Part shown: positions 45,956 to 59,800 of the stretch, piece by piece
Layout: every line of letters starts with the position of its first letter
Numbering within the stretch: the first letter of the stretch is position 1
Assembly: GCA_964059195.1 (NCBI GenBank)
Contig: CAXKWD010000001.1
Coordinates: 118,291,751 to 118,355,750 of the forward strand
DNA from: Ectobius pallidus
Taxonomy: Eukaryota; Arthropoda; Insecta; Blattodea; Ectobiidae
Reading direction: 5' to 3'
DNA length: 64,000 nucleotides
Made by a program: the position numbers and the translations under genes
Notes under the pieces: model-generated
The model's database searches: none
What the model was told of the DNA's origin: nothing
Seen by the model: the letters and a program-made list of their open reading frames with translations, nothing else

Positions 45956-48000
45956 AAATTGTAATTGAACCAAGACTAGTAGTGATTTAACAAGAGTAAT
46001 GTTCTCAATCTACTTCTATTTTTGGTATAGTTGTAATAATTATTGTGACCAGTGTTTCAAGAAGCATTATAGGGCCAATGTTATGTGCTGAATTAAATAT
46101 CCCCCGGATATGAAAAGAATGTGCGCTTAATAATTTGTTTCATTAACAAGCTTTCCAAGTTATGTAAGAAACAAGAACGAAATGAAGCGTTTTTATTAAA
46201 ACAGTACTTACATTTATCGGAAAAGTAAGTTTCTTCATGGCTTTTGATTTATGTATGGTTGAAATTAGTGGGCCGGGGGGGGGGGACGACTACACACAGC
46301 TTCACGGGGAGGTATGGCAGTTTATTCCGTGCAGAGTAGAGTAGCCTATTGCATACGATATGAGGTACCGTAATGCATTATTTCATAAAACTACCACAGG
46401 TATCGCAATATACAGGATTAATTTTTGATAAAGCAAAGATATTAAACTTTCAACCAGAATACTGCTACAGACGCTATTACGTTGTATTTTATCGTAATTG
46501 TTGAGTTATTCATTGAATCTTTCTTATAAGAGCATGAATGTAACCGGTCTTGTTTGCTTTACGTGAATTTCTTCACTATTTCTATTGGTTTCGTCTGTTT
46601 CTTTTATTTTTGACTTAGTTCATTTTTTCCATCAATATACTATTTCACTATCAATTTTCGTTTTCTTCATCTCCTCACCCATTAATTACATAACTGCTTT
46701 CTGTCTTCCTCTTATTTCTTTTTTTACATTTTCTCTTTCATTTTTTGTACTTAGCACTTCATTCCTTTCTTTTCCTCTTATTCATTGCCTTGATTAATTT
46801 TTTAGTGTTTTCTTATCCTATTTTACTATTGTCCTCCTCTGTCCGTTTCCTTTTACACGAAACTTTCCCCCAGTTTCCCCATTGTATGTCATATTTGCTT
46901 TATCTTTCATCCCTTTATTCCAACATGATTATGTTGATATTATTCGCACACTCCCTTTTTCAAGTTGGATATAAAATTCGTTTATTCCATGTCCTGCGTA
47001 GGTATTTTATCCGCTCTACAGTCATGAGAAGACGACTCTCAAAACTTAATGCAGACATCAGAGGAGAACATATTAACATTATTATTATTATTATTGCATT
47101 TACTTCGAAATAGTATCATCAAGTTATCCCTTTGCTTGAACGTAAAGCGTACAGTTCCCTCATCTCATACGAAAAGCAAATTCATAATCACCTAAACATT
47201 TTAATGAAGTTCCATCACGAGCTTTTGAAGCTAGATGATAAAGTGCAGAAAATTGAATTACACCCTTGAGAGGCAAGTTGATAAGACTGATAATTCGATC
47301 TTGTGGCCTCTTCTCCATTGTTTCCCAACATTAAAATCATTGTTATTTGTAGAAGAAGAATGTTTCGTTGCGTTGTCATTAGTTCATTACAAATTAAATT
47401 TTCCTTCAGATCCGTTTGAAATTGTATCTGCTACGCTGAAGAGCATTTTCGCTTCTCATCTTTTATCTTGTAAACGGGATTACTTCGATAGAGGTGGCAG
47501 GAAGGGGAAGTAAGCGATCTCAACACAACCCATTTTAAACCCATCTCATTCACAAATGGGATTGGAATATCTTGTTCAGTACAGCTATGAAGAAATGTAT
47601 TTTGTGAGTTTATGTTTAAAATTCTTACGACGGACAAGGGCTATTTTTACACCTAGACAAGCCAACCCTATTTCAACCGGAATAAATTTTGTTGCTTTAT
47701 CTTGAAGCTTTCAAAACGTTAAAGCTATTTCTTTCGTAATATTTTAGCCTCATTGGAATTGAAACCTCATTCGAATTTTTAATGTTTGTTCGTCTTGTCC
47801 TGTGGAAATATGCTACCATAAACTTTATCTCGTTCCTTCCCCGATTTATACCCCTTCAAAATTGTATGTTACTTTATTCTTCTCTTTCCTCTATGAGAAT
47901 GGAAATTACAAATGAAGCCTAGACATTTTATTATAGATCTTATGTGACTTGAATTAAAGTTTAATATGTAATATGGTATGTAATATTAATATTTCGGAGA
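45956..48000. other. No gene recognised
   Basis: Contains an 11-G run near 46274-46285. Pyrimidine-rich sequence at about 46580-46960 yields the Phe/Ser/Leu-rich plus frames at 46585-47113; their composition suggests chance, not a membrane protein. Confidence 0.5.
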
Positions 48001-48002
48001 AA

Positions 48003-48096
48003 TGGTAGTGGACGTCTGACTCCACTCTTGCGGAGAACAACAGTGGAAAGAGAATGATAAACGGCCATCGGTCGATCCCTGTTCGAGCTCTTTTTT
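48003..48096 (+). repeat. Possible SINE head (A box, B box, T run)
   Basis: ggtagtggacgtctgac is A-box-like and ctgttcgagctc is B-box-like, followed by TTTTTT. The box spacing (about 75 bp) is longer than in a tRNA. Confidence 0.35.
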
Positions 48097-48099
48097 ATG

Positions 48100-49162
48100 T
48101 ATTTTGTATTTGTTTGTCGTTAATTTGGTAGCATTCTTTTAGTGTAAATTTCTTTGTTTTTTTAAGGTACGGTAAGTAATTTAAACTACTTTCTTAAAAA
48201 ATACTTATGAAAAATCGTTTAGTGTTTTACCATTATCATTAAGCCAAAACAATGAAATTACTAAGATTAAAAATGACAGTTTCACAATTAATTACAGTAC
48301 AACATTCATATAACTTCATAATATGATATGGAATTATGCGGGGGAAAGGTATGAAACAGTTTCCAGCATCAAAAAGCGTACGATCATGCTCCTAGATGCT
48401 TTTAACCTCTTCTTCATCACCCATTTCATACTCTCCTGAGCTTTTTGGATTAGTAGGCATACGTTTTTAACCCTTTACTACTTAAATATATATTATTATG
48501 CCCACCAGACATTCATAGTAAGCAAAAGCAGAACAAAAATTATAAATATCTTCAATGGTTTTCTAATAAATAATCAGCTATTATTATTGTTTTTATTTGT
48601 AGGCAAAATGTTGATTTTAAGAAAAACTTAACTCATACGTGCTTTTTTCCTCCGTTCTCTAATTATTAAAACTCAGATTAACCACATTGCTCGATAAAAT
48701 TTTCGAGATTATTGTAACTTTCGCTTTTAGGGGCAAGTAAAGAATAGCCTGCCATGTACACGAATGTAAGTAATTTAAAGAGATGAGTCCAGCCATACTA
48801 TATCTAATGAACACTATACTCAAATAGGACTATACTTTCTACTTGTTCGTTACTCAATTAATTTTCATACCTGTACAATGTTCTTCGTTATACATATATT
48901 TTACCTATAAACATTTCATAAAATTTGATAGATTTAAGTTTACTACATTACCCTTTAAATATTATACAGTGTACAATAATATTTTAAACAGGCTACATTT
49001 TACAAATTTATACTTCATTAACACTATTCATTTGAATACTTTAATTTTTTATTTTAACTCTACTTGAAAAATTAAACAGTGAATATTCTTGCTAACATAA
49101 ATTCAATTGAAATGTTCAATTTAAGAAATATAAAGATCGTCTATATTATAAAAATTGTTTTG

Positions 49163-49195
<33 letters not shown>

Positions 49196-51019
49196 AAGGA
49201 TTTGAACATATTCTTAAATTAAATTTTTGATGATGCGTTTTGAGGATATCATTTCATACAGGTTACAAACGTGCAATTAAAATCAGTAGGCCTATACGAT
49301 GATATTAATTTCACGGAAATGTTCTAATAAAGATATGCGTTTAGCTCGAAGTCTATTAACAACCTTAAAAATCATTCCGAATTATATTATTTTCATGAAA
49401 GTAATATTTAAAATGTAAGTTTTCAAAGCAAATTCATTGTTAAAATGTTTAGCAAAGGTACTATAAATTTAAGTAAATAGTCAATAAATTTAAATAGATA
49501 TAATCACATATGAATATCAAATGCAGATTACCGATATCGGGGAATTTTCAGCTTTTTGTTATTATGCTTAATCATGTCCTGCTGACAGAGAATTTATTTG
49601 GAAACGGTTTTAACACAAACTTCGTGATATCATGTATCGAAAGGATACCATCAGAAATAATAAAGCATAGTCCTACAAGCAGATAACATCTCGAACCAAA
49701 CAAAACCAAATTTGACATCATATATCCAGTTCCTCGTGTAAAACATATTTGAGGTGTTATCATGATATACCCTTCACTAAATTGCATGTTATTAATAGGC
49801 CTACAATAACAGTTTTTTTAAATGTAACTTCTATATTTTAACCTATTTTATTTAGCCTAGGCGCGAATTTTAGTGTACATACTTATCTACAACTGGCGTA
49901 TTAAATTTTTCTATTTATATGACTGAAGAATTAAGGTTTGGCTATCAATTCCACAACATTTAGTTATTCTCTTAAAGAGAACAAGCTCTTCTACCGCATT
50001 AAAAAAATCTTATATGAAAAACATAACTTCTTCTGCCCAAATAAAATTTTTGTCCCATAGTTTAATCTATTATGCAACATTCTCTTAATGTAAATTGCTT
50101 GTAAAAATGAAGAGAATATCGTTGCCACATCGCATCGCATCCCCGAAGGATACAAAACTCAAATAATATCTCATTAATTTATTACACATAACTTTCTTTC
50201 CCATAAGCATGGACAGTACACATTTCCCACTTCACATTATGATATAGAATAAGATTTCCATAAGATGATAACAAAGAGCGTGTATTCGGTTGTTGAACCT
50301 GATGCAAAGCTTTTTATGTTCAACAGGCAAAACTGAGTGTTTACAAACATCTACCTTTCACATAATTTTTGCGAAAAAATGTTTCCAACAAAAGTTTTAA
50401 CTCTTAGAATAAGCATCTCATGCAGAATACAAAAAGAAAAAAAAACCATTACTGCCGTTTTTGGAAAATATCGCGAAAAACGAATTTTCTTCTTGTAAAG
50501 TGGCATTAAACATAATAGAAAACCATCACCAACCACATATCACATCACGGAAGATACCTAGCTCAAATACAAACTTTTGATTTCTTACGATTTTTCGTTC
50601 TGTAGCTAGGCTACACATACAGATATGATTCTGAAAATCGTATTTGTGAATTCTGGGGTCCTCAAAACATGTATTAATGTTAAAAACTCAAATTCGAATT
50701 CCAGAGTCGAGCACAACACTTCCTCTGTCTACAGTTCCTATGGTACGGGCAGAAGAAGTAAGATAGGAAATTAATTTTCCTTTCAGTATCTGTGACTTTG
50801 AAACTATGGTCTATACAGTTTTATAGGCCTACATAAAAAGTATGTGATTATAATTTTTATGGTTGGTTGCTATGATTATTTAAGGACGGCTATATATTGT
50901 ACCAAGGCTTGTAACCGTCGCCGATATGTAGGAATCTTTTTCCAATTTGTGAGTCTCATGCAAAGTGGGATTTGAAATGGTTCTGACATTACCGAACGAA
51001 CCCGTAGGACTGTCATATC
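48100..51019. other. No gene recognised; 28-base A run
   Basis: AT-rich with small unrecognised frames. An uninterrupted A28 run lies at 49167-49194; no coding match was seen upstream of it. Confidence 0.55.
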
Positions 51020-51027
51020 ATCTAGTG
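51020..51027. repeat. Left target-site duplication (ATCTAGTG)
   Basis: Matches ctctagtg at 51254-51261 at 7 of 8 bases; central TA. Confidence 0.75.
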
Positions 51028-51253
51028 CAGCGTTTCTCAACCTTTTTTAACCCGAGGACGAGGACCTTTAAAATGTCAAAACAAAATTACGGACCCCTAA
51101 TTTTACATCCCATTTTTAAAAGAAGGCATATATTCTTAATATTTGGGGTATTAATTATAGGTCATTATAACGAAATATGCGAAAAAATTTTACTTCTTTA
51201 CCTTCCACTTGCTTTATGATATTTTTAAATTATGTCTGCGGACCATCACGCTG
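51028..51253. mobile_element. Small hAT MITE (Buster-type), 226 bp
   Basis: It begins CAGCGTTTCTCAACC, a common hAT terminus, and ends GGACCATCACGCTG. The interior ggacc words near both ends are also inverted. The near-perfect 8-bp duplication with central TA fits the Buster group. The 84-codon plus frame across it is a by-product. Confidence 0.8.
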
Positions 51254-51261
51254 CTCTAGTG

Positions 51262-53870
51262 CATGCGAAGGGGACAGTAGAATGGATTAGAAATGACCCT
51301 GCCACGACCTAATCCTAATCTAAAACTTACGTGGAAGTGAAGTCAAAGTTGAGAATTCTTGCTTCTATACCAGGATGGGAATTTACAGCTTTTGAGGTAA
51401 TTAGCAATTATTTTTAAACTGCATTTTTTTTTATTAAAATACCCTTTTTCCACCAACTTTATCGGTCACTTCCGCGTTTAATTTTGTCAGTAAAAAATAG
51501 CGAAAATGAACTGTAAACTTCCAGTTTCATTAAAACTCGAATATTGTTCTCTTGGGAAATCTCAATTAGCAATGAAATGAAAACTGAAGAGTGACATTCA
51601 ACTTACATGAGTGGTGGTGAATTGGGATTTAAAATAATTTACATTAAATAGTAGCAACAAACAAAAACAGATATTAAAATCTACATGTATACAATGACAG
51701 CACTTCACTAGTTTATCATTTGTACATTCATTTTAAGAGTTTTCAGCTTAAATGGGATCATACCTCAACGTGTATAAGTTATTTTATGATACGCTTAATC
51801 CTACAAATATATTATACTCTTGTATGATTATCATATATGTGGCATGCTATATAGTTTAATATATTATTTTTAAATTTTGAAGCAAGATATTTCATATGTA
51901 AAGCAAAATGCTCTCAAATATTTTTTACTGACTACTTTGGCAGAAACAATAGCTCTTTTTATAAGGAAACAAACGTCAAACATATATAAATCAATTTTAA
52001 CAAACGTACATACTTATTAGTTCTTTTTCCTAACTCACTCAAAAACTATTTTGGACTACTTCTCAAAGTAGACTATGGTGACTGCATGAAATTTCTTAAT
52101 CCTTGTTAATTAAAATAATCGTTAATACTATCAATTATTTGGAAGAGGTTAATTGATTTGGACAGGTAATGTTAGAATTCCACACGGTCTTAGTTCTGTT
52201 CCACCTACTTTTCCTCCTTTTCATCCTCTTCCTCTTTATCTTTCGTTGTCCTTTTTTAAATGAATTTTCTTCATTCCTTCCAATTCTTCTGCACAGACTT
52301 TTATTGAGAATTTTGTACTCATCATGCAGCTTTCGAACTCATATCAGCATGTTTAGTGTGGATATTTGCTAAGCTAGTTCCCACCTAAGGCGACAGATAA
52401 TCCTTCAGTGTGCACCAATAAGATCTAGCATTATAAATTCAAGAAGCGTTATAAACTGCAGAACTCAATAAAATTGTAGAACTCTCTGCTCATTCACAGA
52501 AACTGCGAAATTTCACAACACAAATTTGTAGCTCCGTGATGTTCCATCGTCCATCAAAATTAACTGATGCGGAATATTAATTTTCATGCAACTACAGTTA
52601 CACATAGGCTAACCTTCGAAACATAATAATTAATTATGTGCATATTAAAAATCCACATTGTGACTCCAAGCTTTTGAGCGCTGATATAGTTTTTACTTGC
52701 AAAAAATGTCTAATATCCCTTTTTAATTCCATTGATACGGGACAGGTATGTTTTGTAAATTAAATAACGTCAGAAAATGAGTGAAAGCAATCGGTTTTAC
52801 TATACTAATTGAACCGCTGTGTAGTACTGTGTAAATACGCAAATATTTACCTAATTATTACCAAATATCTGCAACAAAACTTATGACATGTCACTGGGTT
52901 GAATATTGACGCATTAAAACAGCTTTCTGCATTCTATCATTCCATGCGTATCTGTTTTCAAACTCGATCGTAACGAATATTGGGTAGTAAAATATGAATG
53001 TATCGAAAATATGTGTCGTGCAATAACAACTGTTATTTCGATAGTCGACTGTTTTAGTTGTCATTTGTAAATTCATTATACGACCTTGCCTTTGGATTTT
53101 ATTAGTATTCCGTCATCATCCCACACATACCATGCATAATCTATATATGTTATTCAATATATTTTTAAATAATGTAGTCTATAAGCGCACCTACTGATCA
53201 GTGTTAAAAATGTAATCACAGACGGTTTCACATATACGTCACTCATTTGGTTTGGGAGACTAGTGTGCAAATCAGACAATCCTAATATTCCATTTTGATA
53301 ATAAGTAGGCTACCATCCTTGTTACTGCTGGTGCTCTTACTACTTTTCATTTTCATATAATAATTTCGGCTATAAGAACGTCACTCGAGCTGAAGTGAAA
53401 GAAATCCGTCGGGTTTTCCTTAAAAATAGTGTGTTCAAAAATGGAATTAAAAACTTTATCTTTAAATTTAAATAGGATGATATTTTGTATTAAAACCATT
53501 AAACCGAATATGTTTATATATAAAAATCCAGGGTGTGCTCCAATAACAATTCAAGTTAATAAATAGTCGTATATTTCACCAGAATGTCACTTTCTTTCAG
53601 GTGTCTGTTGATAGTAGTATCAGACTACCGATATGTTATGTTTTATTTAGTAGCATTTTCTTCTTAGAATAGTAATTTTAAATTCAACTCATACTTATCC
53701 AATTTCCCTACATAAATATATTCTTTATATTACCGATATCTAAAACACATATGAATTCCAAGAGTAGTTTTCAGTTTAATTTAGACAGTTTGTAAACTTC
53801 AACTCTAAAAAGCATATTTAGAAAAAGCATTTAAAACATTCTACAAATGCGATATTGTCACAGATATGTT
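51262..53870. other. No gene recognised
   Basis: AT-rich non-coding DNA. The frame at 52169-52372 is pyrimidine-run translation; the one at 52891-53076 is unrecognised. Confidence 0.55.
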
Positions 53871-53885
53871 ACAGAATTCTAAAGT
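53871..53885. repeat. Target-site duplication of a family-2 SINE, left
   Basis: acagaattctaaagt, against acagaattttaaagt at 54160-54174 (14 of 15). Confidence 0.9.
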
Positions 53886-54159
53886 AAAGTGTTTCCTATA
53901 CAGGCCATGGAGGCTCAGACGGTTTCAGGAAGTTGAGGCTCCCATATTTGAGACATTTGGCACGTGAAGGTAGTAAGGCTGCCAGCCTTTAAACCCAGGA
54001 TTGCTCCTAGTACTAATTTCTGTTAGAGGCTGAGTCAACCCCAGGGCCATAGTGCCACCAGAAGGATTAGGCCAATTGGAAAACCCAACGACCTCATTGG
54101 GGATCGAACCCGCGACCTTCCGGTATATAGCGCAGCGCCTCAACCGCGCCTCGCTACGG
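53886..54159 (-). repeat. SINE family 2, full copy with clear target duplication
   Basis: On the minus strand it starts in the tRNA-like head (gcgaggcgcggttgaggcgc; B box ggttcgatccc near 54103-54114), continues through the shared body (ctggtggcactatggccctg), and ends cctgtataggaaacacttt. The 15-bp flanking repeat fixes both ends. Confidence 0.93.
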
Positions 54160-54174
54160 ACAGAATTTTAAAGT

Positions 54175-55717
54175 CGTGAAATATTGTTTTAGACCTGCAG
54201 CCAGATTTACGGCCTATATTATTCCAATGAATCCATAATAAAAATCTTTGACTATAGTGCAGAATACCCTATAGCCAAAATAACATATAAATTACTTTCC
54301 TTTACAACATTTATAAAGTTATTGCATTCTATTTTTCCTAACCATCACTGTCGAGGAACAACATTCAGGTAGCACGACAGCCTATGGTTGCATATTGAAA
54401 TATGTTGTTGGTATATGCCGTAACACAAACACAACTATTTACGTTTCATCTTCCCTCACTTAATTGAACTTTTTCATTTATGTTATATACACGACCACAG
54501 TACACAACAGTAGGCTATAATATAACACAAATTGTTTCTTCAAACGCTGATGATATATTGATGTAAGTGCATGGCCACCACAACCTTGAGCAAATATAGG
54601 CCTACTTCCACAAAACTTTCCTTGTACAAAACTTGTAATTAGTACACATGTGAAATATTGAATTTGTCTTTCAATATGTGAGACAAGTGCCATTTTAGAT
54701 TATCGTGGCCTTAATAAAATGGAAAACGATGACTTTTAATGTTCCTAAAAAGTTGAACACAGCAAAATAGCCTAAAAAGCTCATTATGATCATATAGGCC
54801 TATCGTGCGCATATATTATGGGAATATATGAAATTATAGAGAATACAAAATGTAGGCTAATTGCAGGATCATGAATTCACGAGTCCCATTGAAGGGGTCA
54901 TCGCAACAGTGGTCTAAGCCACTTTAAATTTTAGAGAAAAAGCCAGTTAAAGTTCTACACTTGTGTTCTTTCATACAATTTGAAAAATAAAGTTTTGTTG
55001 GTAGTTGCGTAGTCTACTGTTCATATGTTTCAGAGATATTGTCATTTTTATGAGATCCTGCAAGACTGTTTTCTTGGTTAGACCACTCTTGCGCTGACAC
55101 ATATTTCTATTTGACAGAAAAGAAAAAAAACATTTCAATAAATGTAATGGAATATTATCTTACGAGGAATGGACTTGTATTAGTTTTCCATGTAAGTTCC
55201 AATGATTATTCAGTTCTACACCCAATACCATTCCTCCAACACCTACAATCAGACTGTCGTGAAATTAACGATGAATGAACGGTACTTATTTGAGAATATC
55301 ATTAATGACGTGCAGTCTTTGGTTCTAGTTATCTTGATTTAAAATGTTGATATCATTTATACAAGAGGAATTATGTTTCAGGAAACAGATTATCGACTTT
55401 AAAACTACCTAAACTAGAAGTAATCCGTCTATTTTTAATATAAGAATAAACTTCACCCCAAGTAATGTAAATATCACTACCTAATTTTCGATATCGGTGG
55501 AGTTACTGCTACGCTGACTTCTCAATTATGTTTCTTACATAGTGCTCTATTGCCAAACAATTCCCACCTCCTTTAAGCTATTAAAATATATACTTTTCAG
55601 ACTATTTTTTTTTTATCTATGGGTCTTCAACTTAGCCTACCTTGTATTAGATTACCCTTAACTCCATTCCAACTGAAACATCTGACGCCACATTCACGTT
55701 TTCGAAGTGCAGAAAGA
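54175..55717. other. No gene recognised
   Basis: AT-rich non-coding DNA; the frame at 54478-54693 has no known domain. Confidence 0.55.
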
Positions 55718-56893
55718 ATAAAATCAGGTAAACTGATGTAACAAAGTGCCAGTATGTTTTTGTTTAATCAGTTATGACTGCAATTATGATATGCAGAATA
55801 TATATATTTTTTAAATTGATTTCCAAGTTAAGCTCCAGATTTATTCATTAAGCAGGTCTTACGGAAGAAGAAAGGTCTACCATCTCGGCCACCTGGGTCA
55901 TTTTAACGGTCTAGTTGGATAAGCGCATGTAAATCAATATGTTTTTTGTCATAGCTACCTGTATTTTAATTTCCAAGGCCTTATAAGATCACAGTAAAAC
56001 AATAGGCTATGTTGTCAAGATAACTGATTTTCATTTTTTTAAATAAATTCTTTCGAATACGTATATTACCATAAAATAGGCACTAAATTGAGCATTACTC
56101 CGAAACAGGTCAACCGATTTTATCCATTATGAATAGACGTCTTCCCACGGACATTATAAATGTGTATACCAAGTTTCATAAAAATCCGGTAAAGCGTATT
56201 TGAGTTACCGCGTCTTTAAAATATACACTAAATTGGGTTTTACTCCGGTACCGGTCTACCGATTTGGTCCAATATCAGTAGACGTCTTTCCACGTACATT
56301 ATAAATGGGTATACAAAATTTCAGGAAAATCCAATAAAGCATATTTGAGTTATCGCGACTTCTTATATATTAACATAAAAACACTAAATTGGGCATTATT
56401 CCGGTACTGGCCAACCGATTTGGTCCAATTTCAATAAACGTCTTCCCATGGACACTATAAATGCGTATATGAAGTTTCATAAATATCCGATAAAGCGTAT
56501 TTGAGTTATTGCGCCTTTAAAGTAGACACTAAATTGGGTTTTACTCCGGTACCGGTCAACAGATTAGGTTCAAATACAATAGGGCACTTCTCATGGACGT
56601 CATAAATGGGTATACCAAGTTTCATGGAAATCCGGTACAGCGTACCGTATTTGAGCGTATAATCTATTAAAATAGGCACTAAATTGGGCATTACTCCGGT
56701 ACCGGTGAACCGATTTGGTTCAATATCAATAGGGTTCTTCCCATGGACATTATAAATGTGTTTTCCAAGTTTCATGAAAATCCGAAAAAGCGTATTTGAG
56801 TTATGGTGCGTACAGACACACGGACAGACAGACGGACAGACATTTTTTCGTCCACCACACAATCTCATAAAGTACCATACTGGCACTTAATAA
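55718..56893 (-). mobile_element. Non-autonomous repeat, copy B, with five internal ~145-bp units
   Basis: Reverse-oriented full match to 19312-20205. The inverted words gtgccagtatg (near 55757) and catactggcact (near 56876) mark its ends. Internal units are marked by the phrase gtatttgag or a close variant near 56196, 56341, 56498, 56647 and 56792 (spacings 145, 157, 151, 145 or close). Most carry an accggtaccggtc core. Copy B is about 282 bp longer than copy A, equal to two units. The 126-codon minus frame at 56506-56886 spans two units that happen to be about 150 bp apart; other spacings break the frame, so coding is unlikely. Confidence 0.87.
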
Positions 56894-59800
56894 CCTGTAA
56901 GAGAAGCCCTTATTGAATTAAACCTTGTCAAGGTTTTTCCTGGCTTAGATAAATAATTGATCACCATCCATTAAAATCTTTATTGAAAAGCCCATTCAAT
57001 TCCTAATGACAAAGATCATAATTCTCATTTATATGCACATGTGACAACGATATCAGCCGTATTATAGACACTGGAGAACACTTTATTTGACATGTAAAAA
57101 TGCCACTTCTTGCATGTAACACAATCTGCTGGCTATCGACCCGGACTCTCTCCCATGTAGGTGTTGTAGTGGATCAACTTAATTCACCGTTACCCCAGAG
57201 CTCTGTCCGAATTCTTCACGCGAACCAAAACGAAGTCTAAGGACCACTCATATCAGCTATGAATCCATTTATGTGCAGTGTTCTCATGTCACTGCCATTA
57301 TACAATAGTTAATCCTAATAGTATAGGCATAGAGTAAACATGTTTTCGTGCTGTGATAATAATATTTTAAGGTTAACGCTATTATTTATAATAAATGCTT
57401 ACGCATGCATATACCTATTTACCTAAACCCACCACGAATTTACTGAAATAGTATTTTATAAAACCGTACAAAATAGACTAATCAAATCTTCTTCTTTTTT
57501 TTTTTGCACGCAAAGAGTAGGAAAAAAATTAAATATTAACTTGTGGTTCATCCATATAATTGATGTGCTAAAAATAAATAATAAAATTCTTGTATTTAAC
57601 AGCCATATTTTTAAATAGGCTATAAGTAATTTTCTTTCCCCTCTCTTAAAGAATACCAAGAGAAGATATTCTAGAAACAGAATACTGGTAATCTTATCTT
57701 TTTAATTTTTTTTGTAGCGAAGTTGAACAGGGAGTTATGAAGGTGCCCGATGGGGCAACGTTGCAGATTCACTTCGAGGAATTCAAATCCGTGGCCGGCC
57801 AATCTGTGTGGTTACATTCATCGGTTTCTTTGGATTCATCCCAGTTACAAAACCGAATTCTAATTACTTAACACCCACCTCAAATTATCCCTCAGGAAGG
57901 AGTCCCTTTGTCATACTCATCTCACAAGAGGGAGTCCCTCCATGTCCAGTCCAAAGGTACGTGATCCATAGGTTTATCATTTCCTCTTTGGGACTCATTT
58001 TACAAGCCATAAAATGGTCATAAGTAAGACATAAAACAGAACAAGTTTAAGAAGTCGGAGATAAAGAGATAAGTAATTTCTTTCATCAATGCTAAATCGT
58101 AACAACCCTTTGAAACCAGATTTTAAATGCATAACTTTGATGTCTGACGAAGGTTAATGAAAACGCATGGAGACAACATATAGGGTTCGTTTGATACGAT
58201 TTAAAAAGCAGAGCGATAAAGTAAAATAAGCAAGCCGAATAAATAACAGTAAAAGCACTACTTGTGCAAAATTACACAACTTATTTTGTGTTTCAGTCCA
58301 TTCTATGACATTAACTCTTACTTCTGAATGCTGGAGTTTCCAATCCCTGTCTATTTCCGCTGATTATTTAGCTCAGGAATCAATGACCAATAAGGTGAGG
58401 ATATGTAAAAACTTCAACTAATCACCGCTGCGTATCGCCTTATTTATCGATTGTTTTTGTGTCGGCATATTTTATGTCTTTATGTTCCTTTGATCTGAAT
58501 TCTAAGCATAGCCTATTTAATTTCGATAATTTTTTTCAATATTCATTAAATTAATATGGCCATAGCCCCCTATTATTACTAGTTGCAAAGAATTTAATCT
58601 AAAAATAAAATAACTAATTTCCATACCAGGAAGTTGTTAATTACCGCTCATAACATGACCATCGATATAATAAATCGATTGTTGTTTGATGACAGAAGCC
58701 CAGTAATTTATTCACTTTTGGGTTTTAATTATTCTCTGCATGCTGAATTATTGGCTAAATAGTCACAATGAATAAAACCACAGATGAGGATGATGTATGG
58801 ATTATCGTTGTATTAGGCCTTCCTATGATAATTTTTTCAAGCCTCTGAATCTCTTGTTAAGTATTTCAAGACCATTTCGCAGTTTGGTTTCCATTCCAGC
58901 CTGAAATGCTGTAATAATATATTTTGTAGCCAGTCACCTGCAACAGTGGGATCTATTCCCTCTGGAATATTGGCAGACTACCACCCTCAAGAGCGTTCAT
59001 GGATAAAACACCATTTTAATGGTCGGGTCTATAAATGCGAAAAAGAGTCTCCATGTCACCATCTACCATCATTTTGCTACGAGACTATCCATTCTGATTG
59101 TTGTGTCACGTTGTTATGTTTTTGGTCAAATCTGCCAGACGTGTTGCATGGAATCTTTGTAAAGTGGGGTGAGTTAGTAGGAACCACTGAAATTACGGAT
59201 TTATGATGGTGACTAGGATAAAGCATGCATTTATTATGCAAGATTCGCTCGTTGTGGTATCTCCAAACGCATGTCCTTTATTGCAATAGCGTTCCTTGCG
59301 ATGGAATTTGATTCTGTCTGAGGTTTATTTCGCCATCCTTAGCTTAAGCTACTTTCATCTCTCTTCGGAACTAATTCTGCGAAAGAGAAAGACATGATCT
59401 GTAATAAAGGAAGACGTCGACATTTCGGAACCATCCGAGGAATTTCCCAAGTATATGCGAGAGTGGTGAATTCTACCAAAAGAGAGGGTTGCTTTATAAT
59501 AGAGACTTTCTACATTTCAAGTTCATATATATTTAACATTCATTTGCTTCTTTAAGGCATTTTCTATTCTGATGCTCTCATGAAACAGTCTGGCTTCTTT
59601 TATATTTAGCATTATAACAACTTTCAAAAAATTGTCTTTAATAACATTCGTATAGCAAAGGCAATTCTTTCATAATATAAAATATCGTGACACAATACAG
59701 GAATATAAAGTATCTAGAAATTTCTGCTTTAAACAATATTGGTTAATCGAACTGCTACTGAAATAATTTCGTGGTAATTTTTTATAGTAATTTTCGTTCT

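Noticed and set aside
46585..47113. Two overlapping hydrophobic plus frames as a membrane protein gene
   Set aside because: Pyrimidine-rich DNA gives such residues by default; no start context, conserved motif or neighbour supports a gene.
49167..49194. A28 run as the tail of a processed pseudogene
   Set aside because: No coding similarity upstream and no flanking duplication seen.
56506..56886. 126-codon frame shared in part with 19327-19587 as a conserved repeat-encoded protein
   Set aside because: It covers two repeat units that happen to be in phase; most unit spacings (145, 157, 171) are not multiples of three and the frame breaks in other units.
57720..57800. tRNA-like SINE head around a gaattcaaatcc word
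   Set aside because: Only a weak B box, no convincing A box and no second copy.
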